Positions 8,010 to 15,851 of a stretch of 64,000 nucleotides of DNA are shown here, in pieces. The stretch covers positions 36,588 to 100,587 of the forward strand of contig DASVQB010000059.1 of assembly GCA_036389295.1 (NCBI GenBank), in the 5' to 3' direction. Below the pieces are notes generated by a model. The model searched no databases. It was not told the origin of the DNA and saw only the letters and a list, made by a program, of their open reading frames with translations. The stretch is from AC-37 sp036389295. Lineage in GTDB: Bacteria; Actinomycetota; Thermoleophilia; Solirubrobacterales; Thermoleophilaceae. A program made the position numbers and the translations under genes. Position 1 is the first letter of the stretch. The number at the start of each line of letters is the position of its first letter.

Positions 8010-9257
8010 ATGGGCTCGTCGCTGCTGCGGAACGCGGTCTACATCATGCTCACGACCGGCGTCAACTCCGGCCTCGGCTACGTGTTCTGGCTGGTCGTCG
8101 CGCGCTCCTACCGCGCCGAGGAGGTGGGCGTCGCCAGCGCGCTGATCGCGGCGATGACCGTGGTGGCGGCGGTGGCCGACCTCGGGACGAGCACCGCCCT
8201 GATCCAGCGGCTGCCCTCGCAGCGCACGGACGCCGACTGGTCGCGCACGCTGACCGCGAGCGTGGCGACCGCGAGCGCGGCGGGCCTTGCGATCGCGCTG
8301 GTCGCCGGTGCCGCGATCGTCCCGGCGCTGTCGGACAGCCTGTCGGTGGTCGACTCGAGCGCCTCGCACCTCCTGCTGTTCGCCGGCGGGGTCGTGATCT
8401 GGAGCCTCTCGGCCGTCTCCGACTACCTGTTCGTGGCCGAGCGCCGCAGCGAGAACATGTTCGTGCGCAACCTCGTGTTCGGCGTCGCCAAGCTCGCGAT
8501 CGTGGCGGCCCTGGCGCTGGCCGGCGACGACGCCGCGATCGGGATCTTCGCCGCGTGGGTCGCGGGCTGCGCCGTCTCGCTCGCGGTCGGCTACTCGCTG
8601 CTCGTGCCGCGCCTGTCGCGCCGCTACCGCCCCGCGCTCGCCGGCCTGACGCGCGAGGTGCGCGAGATGGCCGGCCTGTACGCGGGCAACTACTTCGTCA
8701 CCCTCGGCTACCTGCTCACGACGTTCCTGCTCCCGCTGATCGTGGTCGTGCGGCGCTCGCCGGAGGAGACCGCGTACTTCTACGTCGCCTGGCTGCTCGG
8801 CGGCGCGTTCTTCACGGTCACGGCCTCGGTCGGGTCGGCGCTGTTCGCCGAGGGGACGAACGACCCGCAGGCGCTCGCGCGGCAGACGAGGTCGGCGGTG
8901 CGGATCTCGGCCGCGCTGCTCGCGCCGTTGATGCTGGTCTTCTTCGCCGCGGCGGGGCCGATCCTGGGGCTGTTCGGCGAGGACTACGCCGACAACGGCA
9001 CGACCCTGCTCGTCCTGCTGACCGCGTCGGCCGTTCCCGACGCGATCACGGGGCTCTACCTGGCGCGGGTCCGGGCGGAGGGCCGGCTCGCGTTCCCGGC
9101 GGTCGCGAGCATGGGGATGGCGGCCGCGACGCTGGCCGGCTCGTGGCTCCTGCTGCCGTCGATGGAGCTGGCGGGCCCGGGCGTGGCGTTCGTGGCGGCG
9201 CACGTGGCCGGCAGCGTCGCGTGCCTCCTGGACGCGCGGCTCAGGTCGAGCGGCTGA
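8010..9257 (+). CDS. Wzx-like polysaccharide flippase (MATE/MOP superfamily)
   Basis: A 415-residue integral membrane protein with about 12 predicted hydrophobic segments. It begins MGSSLLRNAVYIMLTTGVNSGLGYVFWLVVAR, the usual first helix pair of oligosaccharide flippases, where SYRAEEVGVASAL is a family hallmark. It should move lipid-linked oligosaccharides across the cytoplasmic membrane for surface polymer assembly. The ATG at 8010 was chosen because it places the first helix at the N-terminus. The frame stays open far upstream, but that part is antisense to the divergent glycosyltransferase and encodes a low-complexity Arg/Glu string. The last 17 bases overlap the convergent deacetylase. 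Confidence 0.88.
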   Translation: MGSSLLRNAVYIMLTTGVNSGLGYVFWLVVARSYRAEEVGVASALIAAMTVVAAVADLGTSTALIQRLPSQRTDADWSRTLTASVATASAAGLAIALVAGAAIVPALSDSLSVVDSSASHLLLFAGGVVIWSLSAVSDYLFVAERRSENMFVRNLVFGVAKLAIVAALALAGDDAAIGIFAAWVAGCAVSLAVGYSLLVPRLSRRYRPALAGLTREVREMAGLYAGNYFVTLGYLLTTFLLPLIVVVRRSPEETAYFYVAWLLGGAFFTVTASVGSALFAEGTNDPQALARQTRSAVRISAALLAPLMLVFFAAAGPILGLFGEDYADNGTTLLVLLTASAVPDAITGLYLARVRAEGRLAFPAVASMGMAAATLAGSWLLLPSMELAGPGVAFVAAHVAGSVACLLDARLRSSG

Positions 9258-10017
9258 CGGCCCGCTGGACCGCCGGCCACGGGCGCGTGGCCTGGAGCCG
9301 GCGCACCGGCCGGCTGACGTGGAGGCGATGCGCCAGCGCGCTCTCGGTCGCCAGCACCGGCACCCGGGGGAAGCGCAGCCGGTCGCCGCCGTGGCGGACC
9401 GGCAGGACGGCGGCGCCGGCCTCGTAGCCGGCCGCGCGGGCTGACGCCGCCACGCGGTCGTCGACGTCCGAGTACGGGTAGGCGATCGAGCGGCAGGGCC
9501 CGACGCGCCGCTCGATCGCCTCCCTCGAGTCGCGGAGCTCCCGGCGAAGCCGCTCGCCGCCGAGCTCCGTCAGGCGCGCGTGGGAGACGGAGTGGGACCC
9601 GACCTCCCAGCCCGCCTCCCGCAGCTCCGCCAGCTCAGCCCACGACATGCCGTCGAGCTCGCCCGCGTGCTCGGTGTCGAGCCAGTGCTCGCTCTCCGGC
9701 CACGCGAACGGCCGGCCGCCCTCGACGAACCCGGTCGGGACGAAGACCGTCGCGGGGACCTCGAGCTCGCGCAGCACCGGGAGGCCGAGCAGCAGCACCG
9801 ACCGCAGGGCGTCGTCGAACGTCACGGCCAGCGCTCGCGGGTGCCGGGGGGCGGTGACGGCCTCGGCGAACGTCGTCGCGCGCCAGCCGCGCCGCAGCAG
9901 GGCCGCGACCTGCGCGCGCAGCCGCGCGGGCTCGACCGCCAGCGGGTCGCGCCAGCTCTCGCTCACGGCGTGGTAGCAGAGGACGAGAACGTCCTGTCCC
10001 CGGCGCCGGCCCCTCAC
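9241..10017 (-). CDS. Polysaccharide deacetylase (NodB/CE4 type)
   Basis: A 258-residue NodB-homology protein. It starts directly in the domain (DVLVLCYHAVS), then ALAVTFDDALRS with the catalytic and metal-binding Asp pair, VPATVFVPTGF, GWEVGSHSVSHARLTEL with the two metal His (HxxxH), and SIAYPYSDVDDRV. The family removes N-acetyl or O-acetyl groups from chitin-like, peptidoglycan or capsular polymers. No signal peptide is visible, so it may act on cytosolic precursors or be exported otherwise. It sits between the flippase and a GH26-like glycosidase, so modification of the same surface polymer is likely. It overlaps the flippase by 17 bases, tail to tail. Confidence 0.92.
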   Translation of the reverse strand: MRGRRRGQDVLVLCYHAVSESWRDPLAVEPARLRAQVAALLRRGWRATTFAEAVTAPRHPRALAVTFDDALRSVLLLGLPVLRELEVPATVFVPTGFVEGGRPFAWPESEHWLDTEHAGELDGMSWAELAELREAGWEVGSHSVSHARLTELGGERLRRELRDSREAIERRVGPCRSIAYPYSDVDDRVAASARAAGYEAGAAVLPVRHGGDRLRFPRVPVLATESALAHRLHVSRPVRRLQATRPWPAVQRAVSRST

Positions 10018-10080
10018 GACTCGACTCTAACCCGAAGCGGGGGGGTTGAATAATGCAACGAAAGTACCGATAGCGGGGGT

Positions 10081-11397
10081 GTGAGGTTCGCCGCCCTCGT
10101 CACCGTCGCCGTCATGTCCGCGCTCGGCGCCCTGCCGCCGGCCGACGCTCACGCCCAGCACCGCGTCGCCTGGGGCGCGTTCACCCCCGGCGCCCCCGAG
10201 AGCCGGTCGGCGATCGACGCGTTCAACTCGAAGGTCGGCCGCCGGGCGGAGATCTGGCACACCTACAAGAGCTTCAACCAGGAGCCGTTCCCCTACGACA
10301 CCGTCGGGCGCTCTCACGAGGCCGGCGCCGTGCCGCTGATCACGTGGGAGCCCTTCGGGCGCACACTGCGCGGGATCGCCCGCGGCGACCAGGACGGCTA
10401 CCTCCGCAGCTCCGCCCGCCAGGCGGTCGCGTTCGGCAAGCCGATCCTGCTGCGGTTCGCCCACGAGATGAACGGCGACTGGTACCCGTGGGGCCTCGGC
10501 GTGAACGGCAACACCGCCGGCGACTACGTCTCGGCCTGGCGGCACGTGGCCCGCGTCTTCCGCGACGAGAACGCGAGCAACGTAAAGCTCGTCTGGGCGC
10601 CGAACACGGGCACGTTCGGCTCGCTGTGGCCGGGCGACGACTACGTCGACTACCTCGGGCTCGACGGCTACAACTGGGGCGCGAAGTACAACAGCTGGGA
10701 GTCGTTCGAGCAGGTCTTCGACGGCTCGTACCGCGCGATCACGCGGCTCAGCCGCAAGCCGCTCCTGATAACCGAGTTCGGAGCCAACCAGAACGGCGGC
10801 GACAAGCCGGCCTGGGTGCGCCACGCGCTCTCGCGCGCGGTCGCGGAGCGCTATCCCCAGATCCGCGCCCTGATCTACTTCGACAACAACCAGGACGGAG
10901 CCGACTGGCGGGTGAGCAGCTCGGGCGCGTCGGAGTCCGCGTTCCGCGCGGCGCTGAACGACTCGGTCTTCGACCTCGACGCGGGCGGCCTCCTCGGCCT
11001 CGCGGGCGGGCTGCCGACGCCGCCGCCCGACCCCACGCCCGCTCCCGACCCGCCCGCGGATCCCCCGGCCGGCGGGAGGATGCGCTGCGGCATCTACCCG
11101 CGCAGCACCCTGCGGATGAGCCGCATGTGGACGATCAACGTCCCGATCAGGTGCAACCGGGCGAGCTCGGACGGCTGCTACGGGCTCGTGAAGGTCAAGC
11201 ACGTGGGCACGCGCCGCACGCTCGGCACCGCCGAGGTCGAGCTCTGGGCCGGACGCCGGAACCCCGTCCGCATCGGGCTGCCGGGCTGGGCCCGCACGGC
11301 GCTCGTCAGCCGGACGCGCGTGGCCACGCGAGTGACGATGCGCGTCGGCAGCGGGTGCGCCGGCGCGGCGGCCCGCCGGGTGACGATCCGCCGCTGA
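10081..11397 (+). CDS. Secreted GH26-like endo-glycanase
   Basis: A 438-residue secreted protein. Its signal peptide spans residues 1-24 (cleavage near ADAHA), followed by a TIM-barrel catalytic domain (about 28-300). Glycoside hydrolase family 26 members include beta-mannanases and related glucanases. RFAHEMNGDWYPWG holds the likely acid/base E129, and LLITEFGANQNGG holds the likely nucleophile E232. A proline-rich linker (PPPDPTPAPDPPADPP) leads to a small C-terminal domain of about 110 residues with four Cys that I do not recognise. GTG start. It resembles the second GH26-like gene at 12270-13385. Its promoter should lie in the 63-base gap shared with the divergent deacetylase. Confidence 0.88.
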   Translation: MRFAALVTVAVMSALGALPPADAHAQHRVAWGAFTPGAPESRSAIDAFNSKVGRRAEIWHTYKSFNQEPFPYDTVGRSHEAGAVPLITWEPFGRTLRGIARGDQDGYLRSSARQAVAFGKPILLRFAHEMNGDWYPWGLGVNGNTAGDYVSAWRHVARVFRDENASNVKLVWAPNTGTFGSLWPGDDYVDYLGLDGYNWGAKYNSWESFEQVFDGSYRAITRLSRKPLLITEFGANQNGGDKPAWVRHALSRAVAERYPQIRALIYFDNNQDGADWRVSSSGASESAFRAALNDSVFDLDAGGLLGLAGGLPTPPPDPTPAPDPPADPPAGGRMRCGIYPRSTLRMSRMWTINVPIRCNRASSDGCYGLVKVKHVGTRRTLGTAEVELWAGRRNPVRIGLPGWARTALVSRTRVATRVTMRVGSGCAGAAARRVTIRR

Positions 11398-11418
11398 GTC
11401 GCCGTCTCGACTTCTCGG

Positions 11419-12273
11419 CTAGGGCAGGCGGCGGTGCCTCCCCGCGGTCGTGCAGCTGTCCGTGCTGGGGCACCAGGAGAGGATCCGCGCACGTGTCGTC
11501 CCGCCGCGGTCGATCCTCACGAGCATCGACGAGGCGTCGTTGTCCTCGTGCAGGTCGAGCAGCTTCCCCATGGGGTCGACGCGCAGGACCAGCACGTAGC
11601 GGCCGCTCGGTAGCCCGGTGACGTCGACGAACTGGCCCTCGCGCACCGCGGGGTAGTCGTCGCCGAAGCCGACCGAGATCCCCTCGGTGAGCGAGGTGAG
11701 CGTGGGCCGGTTGCGGCCGCAGCTGCTCCTGAAGACGGGGCTCGCCGGCTCGCCCGGCATGCGCGCCGGTCCGGTCGCGTCGTAGCGGTCGCCGAGGCAG
11801 AAGCCCGTCTTGCGGTCGCGCCGGAGCGACCGGCCGCCCACCGTCCTCAGCTCGTAGCGCATGAAGTCCTCGAGGTGGAAGTGGCTGTGCCCCCCACCGC
11901 GGACGAAGCGGAGCCGCAGGGTCCCTCCCGCCAGCTCGCGCCGGCCGTCGGTCCGAGTGACCACCTGCCTCGCTGCGAGCACGCCGAACCCGGCGCCGCC
12001 GCGCCGGGTGCGGACGATCATCGGACCGGCCCCGTTGTTGGCGACCGAGGCCGAGAACGCGAGCAGCGTCCGCGGCCCCCGCCTCGAGGTGCGGCTCGCG
12101 ATCGAGACCGTCCCCGGCAGGATGGCGACCAGGTCCGGCACGAACCTCCCGGCCTCGTCGGGGGTGGCCGGGGTGCCCCCGTCTCCGGTCGGATGCGCCC
12201 CCGAGCCGCTCGCCCCGAGCATCGCCGCGAGCGCCGTCCCGGCGATCGCCGCGAACGTCAATCCCCTCTTCAT
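11419..12273 (-). CDS. Secreted lysyl-oxidase-like copper amine oxidase homologue
   Basis: A 284-residue protein with a Sec signal peptide (about 1-27). It shows the lysyl oxidase family core: GGGHSHFHLEDFMRYEL, in which HSHFH corresponds to the copper-binding HxHxH of LOX, and later ISVGFGDDYPA, followed by VDVTGLPSGRYVLVLRVDP and LHEDNDASS, matching the family beta-sandwich end. LOX proteins oxidise lysine or amine side chains to aldehydes using Cu and a lysine-tyrosyl quinone. Whether this one forms the quinone cannot be seen. An AAGGAGG site lies just before the ATG. The ATGA overlap with the upstream GH26-like gene shows tight translational coupling, so it is the last gene of the GT-GT-GH26-LOX unit. 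Confidence 0.85.
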   Translation of the reverse strand: MKRGLTFAAIAGTALAAMLGASGSGAHPTGDGGTPATPDEAGRFVPDLVAILPGTVSIASRTSRRGPRTLLAFSASVANNGAGPMIVRTRRGGAGFGVLAARQVVTRTDGRRELAGGTLRLRFVRGGGHSHFHLEDFMRYELRTVGGRSLRRDRKTGFCLGDRYDATGPARMPGEPASPVFRSSCGRNRPTLTSLTEGISVGFGDDYPAVREGQFVDVTGLPSGRYVLVLRVDPMGKLLDLHEDNDASSMLVRIDRGGTTRARILSWCPSTDSCTTAGRHRRLP

Positions 12274-13385
12274 GGTCCTCCTTCTCTCTCGACGTCTCTC
12301 GCCGTCCCCGAGTAGCGGGGCGACGCGACAGCTGACCGATAGGCGCGCAGCGACGCGCGCGAGCTGTACACGCTCCAGCTCGCCCACCGCTCCCGCCCGT
12401 TGAACCAGACCACCGCGCGCACGCGCGGCATGCTCGGCAGGTCCGAGCCGAACGTGGACGCGATCCAGCGCGCCTTGCTGCCGCCGAGCTCGCCCGTGGC
12501 GGTCTCGGCGATCATCAACGGCCTGTCGGTCATGCGCGCGACGGTCCGGTAGGTGTCGCGGAAGATGTCCCTCGCCGGCTCCCAGTCCCACGGCCCGCCC
12601 CAGCTGAACCCGCTCAGGCCGACCCAGTCGACCCAGGCGTCGCCGGGGTAGAGGCGGCGGATCAGCCGCTGCTGCCGCGGCCCGTCGTCCGCGTTCGGCG
12701 ACCACACGAAGCGCGCGTTGCCCGCGCCCTCCGCGCGGAAGATCCGGACGATGCGGCGCCAGGCGCGGACGAAGGTGCGCGGCGAGTTGACGTGCGAGCC
12801 CCACGAGTACCAGTCGCCGTTCATCTCGTGCGCGAACCGGACCAGGATCGGGCGGCCGAAGCGACGCGCGTCGCGGGCGGACGTCCGTATGTAGGGGTCG
12901 AAGCGGCCCGAGGCGATCTCGCGGAGCGGCCTGCGCTTCGGCTCCCAGCTGACCATCGGGACGGCGTGCGCCCTGGCCAGCCGCCGGAGGGTCACGGCGT
13001 CGAACGCGTGCTTCGAGCGCCAGCTCCGGAAGTAGAGGAGGATCGCCGGCCGGCGCCCGGTGATGCGGGCGTACGCGCGCAGGAGGGACGGCCGGCGCGT
13101 CCCGTTCGGGACGAACGCGCCGATCGCGACCCTCCGCCGCGCCGCTCGCTCGGCCCGCACCGCTCGCTCGGCCCGCGCCGCCCTGCGCCGGCGAGCGGCC
13201 GGCGTCCGGTGCGGCCGGGCGCGCCGCCTCGGCTCCGCGCGCGGCTTCGCGGCCGCGGCGGGCTCGCCCGCCGCCTCCCGGTCCGAGGACGTCCAGGGGC
13301 CCATGAACGGCAGGGCCACGGCGAGCGCCGCCGCGGCGGAGGCCGCGACCCAGTGCCCGAGCGACGGCCGGCGCGGGCGTCTCAT
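12270..13385 (-). CDS. Membrane-anchored or secreted GH26-like endo-glycanase
   Basis: A 371-residue protein. An N-terminal hydrophobic helix (about residues 11-28) may be a signal anchor. An Arg/Ala-rich, low-complexity linker (about 40-85) follows, then a GH26-like barrel. Catalytic candidates are the Glu of VRFAHEMNGDWYSWG and the Glu of LMIAETATGELGG. The barrel closely parallels the gene at 10081-11397 (same AHEMNGDWY block, SWEP/TWEP segment and WAPN/WSPN segment), so the two are paralogues facing opposite directions. Its ATG overlaps the TGA of the upstream glycosyltransferase and its TGA overlaps the lysyl oxidase ATG, both as ATGA. The glycan cut by it is unknown. A role in trimming or releasing the polymer built by its neighbours is inferred. 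Confidence 0.86.
   Translation of the reverse strand: MRRPRRPSLGHWVAASAAAALAVALPFMGPWTSSDREAAGEPAAAAKPRAEPRRRARPHRTPAARRRRAARAERAVRAERAARRRVAIGAFVPNGTRRPSLLRAYARITGRRPAILLYFRSWRSKHAFDAVTLRRLARAHAVPMVSWEPKRRPLREIASGRFDPYIRTSARDARRFGRPILVRFAHEMNGDWYSWGSHVNSPRTFVRAWRRIVRIFRAEGAGNARFVWSPNADDGPRQQRLIRRLYPGDAWVDWVGLSGFSWGGPWDWEPARDIFRDTYRTVARMTDRPLMIAETATGELGGSKARWIASTFGSDLPSMPRVRAVVWFNGRERWASWSVYSSRASLRAYRSAVASPRYSGTARDVEREGGP
12277..12283 (-). promoter_or_regulatory. Strong Shine-Dalgarno for lysyl-oxidase-like gene
   Basis: AAGGAGG lies three bases before the ATG at 12273, inside the last codons of the GH26-like gene. It fixes the start of the lysyl-oxidase-like gene and supports coupled translation. 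Confidence 0.8.
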
Positions 13386-14380
13386 GCCCAGTCCTCGCGC
13401 CGGGGCGCGCGGGTGGCGAGCCCGTACAGGTAGCCGGCCGCCGTGAGCGTCAGCGCGGCGACGATCGCGGCGCTGCGCGCGAGTCCGCCCCGGTCGCCGC
13501 GGAGGGCGTCGACCAGCCCGCGCGCGAAGGCGCGCGGCAGCACCCGCGCTACGTAGCGGCGCTCGTCGGAGAGGCCGGGGCCCGGCCCCGCCGCACGCGT
13601 CAGCTCGGCCTTCGCGCGGCCCTCGGTCCAGCAGCGCCAGCGCAGGTAGCGCCACGAGGTCCGCGCCGGCGCCACCACGTGCTCCACGCGCGCTCCGGGC
13701 ACGAACAGCACTGGCCGCCCCGGGAACGTGCGCTGCACCCTCAGCGAGAGCTCGGTGTCCTCGCAGCTGCCCGGGACGTCGCGCAGCCGGCCCAGGTCCT
13801 CGGCGAACCCGCCGGCCCGCTCCACCGCCTCGCGGGCGAACGACATGTTCGCGCCGATCGGCGCGCGCACCGGCGCGACCGTCGTCGGCAGGCCGCGGTA
13901 GCTGCAGCCGACGACCCAGTACAGCTCCGGGGGCAACCAGGACGGCGGCGGTCCCGGCCACACCGGCTCGACCATGCCCCCGGTGCCGAGCACGTCCGGA
14001 TCGGCGTGGACGCGGGCGAGCGTCTCGAGCCAGCGCCGGTCCGCGCGCGCGTCGTCGTCGACGAACGCGACCACCTCGCCGCCCGCACGGCGCACGCCCG
14101 TGTTGCGGGCGCCGGAGAGGCCGGGTGCGCCCTCGCTCTCGACCACCTGGACGCCGGGGCCCGCGAGCTCGGCCCGCGCGCGCTCGAGGAGCGCGGCGTC
14201 GTGGTCGACGGCCACCAGCACCTCGTGGGGCGGATGCGTCTGGTCGAGCACCGACGCGACGCTCGCCCGGAGCTCGTCCCAGCGGTCGAGCGTGAACGCG
14301 CAGATCACGACGCTGATCCGCAGCTGCGCGCCGGGACGTCCGGTGCGAGGCGCGACCGGCGGGTGTGCCTCGACGGTCAT
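13382..14380 (-). CDS. Family 2 glycosyltransferase with C-terminal membrane helix
   Basis: A 332-residue GT2. The GT-A signatures are RISVVICAFTLDRWDELRASV, GLSGARNTGVRRAGGEVVAFVDDDARAD (DDD) and GSCEDTELSLRVQRTFPG (ED acid site). The region near RTSWRYLRWRCWTEGRAKAEL matches the acceptor-side helix of GT2 enzymes of surface glycan pathways. A hydrophobic stretch close to the C-terminus (SAAIVAALTLTAAGYLYGLA) is probably a membrane anchor. It overlaps both neighbours by ATGA (14377-14380 and 13382-13385), so it is a middle cistron of a four-gene coupled unit. Donor and acceptor sugars cannot be assigned. Confidence 0.92.
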   Translation of the reverse strand: MTVEAHPPVAPRTGRPGAQLRISVVICAFTLDRWDELRASVASVLDQTHPPHEVLVAVDHDAALLERARAELAGPGVQVVESEGAPGLSGARNTGVRRAGGEVVAFVDDDARADRRWLETLARVHADPDVLGTGGMVEPVWPGPPPSWLPPELYWVVGCSYRGLPTTVAPVRAPIGANMSFAREAVERAGGFAEDLGRLRDVPGSCEDTELSLRVQRTFPGRPVLFVPGARVEHVVAPARTSWRYLRWRCWTEGRAKAELTRAAGPGPGLSDERRYVARVLPRAFARGLVDALRGDRGGLARSAAIVAALTLTAAGYLYGLATRAPRREDWA

Positions 14381-15156
14381 CCCGCCGCACGCACCGGATC
14401 CGGCGCGGCCTGCGGTCGCCGCCGCGCGCGCTCCCCGAGGATCGCCCCCACCACGCGCAGACCGTCCCGCACCGTTCGCAGGTTGCTCGTCCCGTGCACC
14501 CGTGCCAGCTCGTAGCTCGGGACCTCGATCACCGTGAGGCCCGCCCGCGCCGCCGAGACGCTCATCGAGGCCTCGACCTCGAACCCGTCCGCCACTCTGA
14601 TGCGGTCGAGCCGGTCGCGCCAGAACGCCGTGTAGCCGTAGCAGAGGTCGGTGAACCGGGTGCCGAACAGGAGGTTGACGAGCCAGGTGAGCGCGCGCGC
14701 CCCCGCGCGGCGCGTGGGCGTCAGGTCGTCGCTTCCGCCGTCGCCCAGGAAGCGCGACCCCTTCGCCATGTCCGCCCCGGCCGTCAACGCGGCGACGAAC
14801 CGCGGGATCTCGGCCGGGTCGGTCGAGCCGTCCCCGTCCACGGTCACGACGACGTCGCCCGTGGCCGCGGCGAAGCCCAGCGCGAGCGCGTCGCCCTTCC
14901 CCCGCCTTCGCTGCTCGACCACGCGCACGGCCGGGTACAGCTCCCTCGCCACCGCCACGGTCGAGTCGGAGGACCGCCCGTCGACGACGATCAGCTCGTG
15001 CAGGCCGTCCGGCAGCCTGGCGATCACGCCCGGCAGGTTCCCCTCCTCGTTGAGCGTCGGAACCACGACGCTGACGCGCGGCGAGCGCCTATGTACGAGC
15101 CGCTTCCCCGGCCGGCCAGATCCGTCCCGCCGGTCCGGAAGTGCGGCGACCTCCAT
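14377..15156 (-). CDS. Family 2 glycosyltransferase (dolichyl-phosphate mannose synthase-like)
   Basis: A 259-residue GT2 of the DPM1/UDP-glucose:polyprenyl-phosphate type. It has VSVVVPTLNEEGNLPGVI, ELIVVDGRSSDSTVAVAREL, GKGDALALGFAAATGDVVVTVDGDGSTDP (DxD), DMAKGSRFLG, and the LVNLLFGTRFTDLCYGYTAFW segment diagnostic of this subfamily. Such enzymes charge undecaprenyl/polyprenyl phosphate with a sugar or add the first sugars of a lipid-linked glycan. No C-terminal membrane helices, so it is the soluble form. It is first in the coupled GT-GT-GH26-LOX unit. The 115 bases upstream separate it from the next minus-strand gene and probably carry the operon promoter. GGGGGAAG before the ATG is a fair ribosome-binding site. 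Confidence 0.93.
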   Translation of the reverse strand: MEVAALPDRRDGSGRPGKRLVHRRSPRVSVVVPTLNEEGNLPGVIARLPDGLHELIVVDGRSSDSTVAVARELYPAVRVVEQRRRGKGDALALGFAAATGDVVVTVDGDGSTDPAEIPRFVAALTAGADMAKGSRFLGDGGSDDLTPTRRAGARALTWLVNLLFGTRFTDLCYGYTAFWRDRLDRIRVADGFEVEASMSVSAARAGLTVIEVPSYELARVHGTSNLRTVRDGLRVVGAILGERARRRPQAAPDPVRAAG

Positions 15157-15271
15157 GTCGACTTCCCCCGTTCAGACCGCCTGCGCCCTCCCCTAGAGAA
15201 CGCTTTAGCGGAATGTGGACATCCTATGCGATCCGGGGGTGTCCGCGCCAGCCGTAACGCGACACGCGCGG

Positions 15272-15847
15272 TCAGGGGCCGCCGGGCGACGTCCAGACGT
15301 GGACGCTTCGGTACGGCTCGGTCTCGCCGGCGCGGTACAGCTCGGCGTTGACCCGCTCGGGGCGCGGCGTGCGCGGAACCGAGAGCTCCGCCGACCACGT
15401 CTGCGCCGGGGCGAGCGCCAGCTTCCGGTCGAGCAGGGGGCGGCCGCCGGCCGAGGCGGGGCCGAAGACCCTCAGGCGGAGCTCGGTGCGCCTGTGCTCC
15501 TCGTTGCGGACCCCGATCTCGGCGCGACCGGCCGAGCCGCGCTCGACCAGCCACAGCTGCGTGAACCGGGTCTCGCGGGCCTGGTCGACGGCGCTCGCCC
15601 GCGACAGCGCGATCGCCCCCGCGGCGAGGCCGAGCGCGACGAATGCCAGCATCACCGGCGCGAGCAGCCGGGCCGGGTCGCGCGCGCCCGCCAGCACCGC
15701 GAGCGCGCCCGCGCCCAGCACGACCACGACCCAGCCGGTCGAGTCGAGCGCGCCCAGCGCGGACAGGAGCAGCCCGCCCGCGACGAGCGCGGCGGTCGCC
15801 GCGGCGATGCCCACCGCCGCGGCCTGCGCCGCGTCGAGCCGCCTCAC
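15272..15847 (-). CDS. Membrane protein with C-terminal beta domain (DUF1616-like)
   Basis: A 191-residue protein with three hydrophobic helices in the first about 85 residues. An extracytoplasmic domain of about 100 residues follows, with FTQLWLVERGSAGRAEIGVRNEE then a run of beta-strand-like segments ending at VHVWTSPGGP. This is reminiscent of the DUF1616 layout (helices, then FTEFYL-like strand and N-E-E), but I treat that as resemblance only. GTG start four bases after the glycosyltransferase stop at 15852, so it is almost certainly co-translated with it. A structural or accessory role in the polysaccharide machinery is inferred from context only. Confidence 0.72.
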   Translation of the reverse strand: MRRLDAAQAAAVGIAAATAALVAGGLLLSALGALDSTGWVVVVLGAGALAVLAGARDPARLLAPVMLAFVALGLAAGAIALSRASAVDQARETRFTQLWLVERGSAGRAEIGVRNEEHRRTELRLRVFGPASAGGRPLLDRKLALAPAQTWSAELSVPRTPRPERVNAELYRAGETEPYRSVHVWTSPGGP

Positions 15848-15851
15848 GCCG

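Noticed and set aside
15197..15215. CGCTTTAGCG palindrome before the dolichyl-mannose-type transferase as an operator
   Set aside because: A 10-bp palindrome of this kind is expected by chance in a window this size, and no second copy was found.
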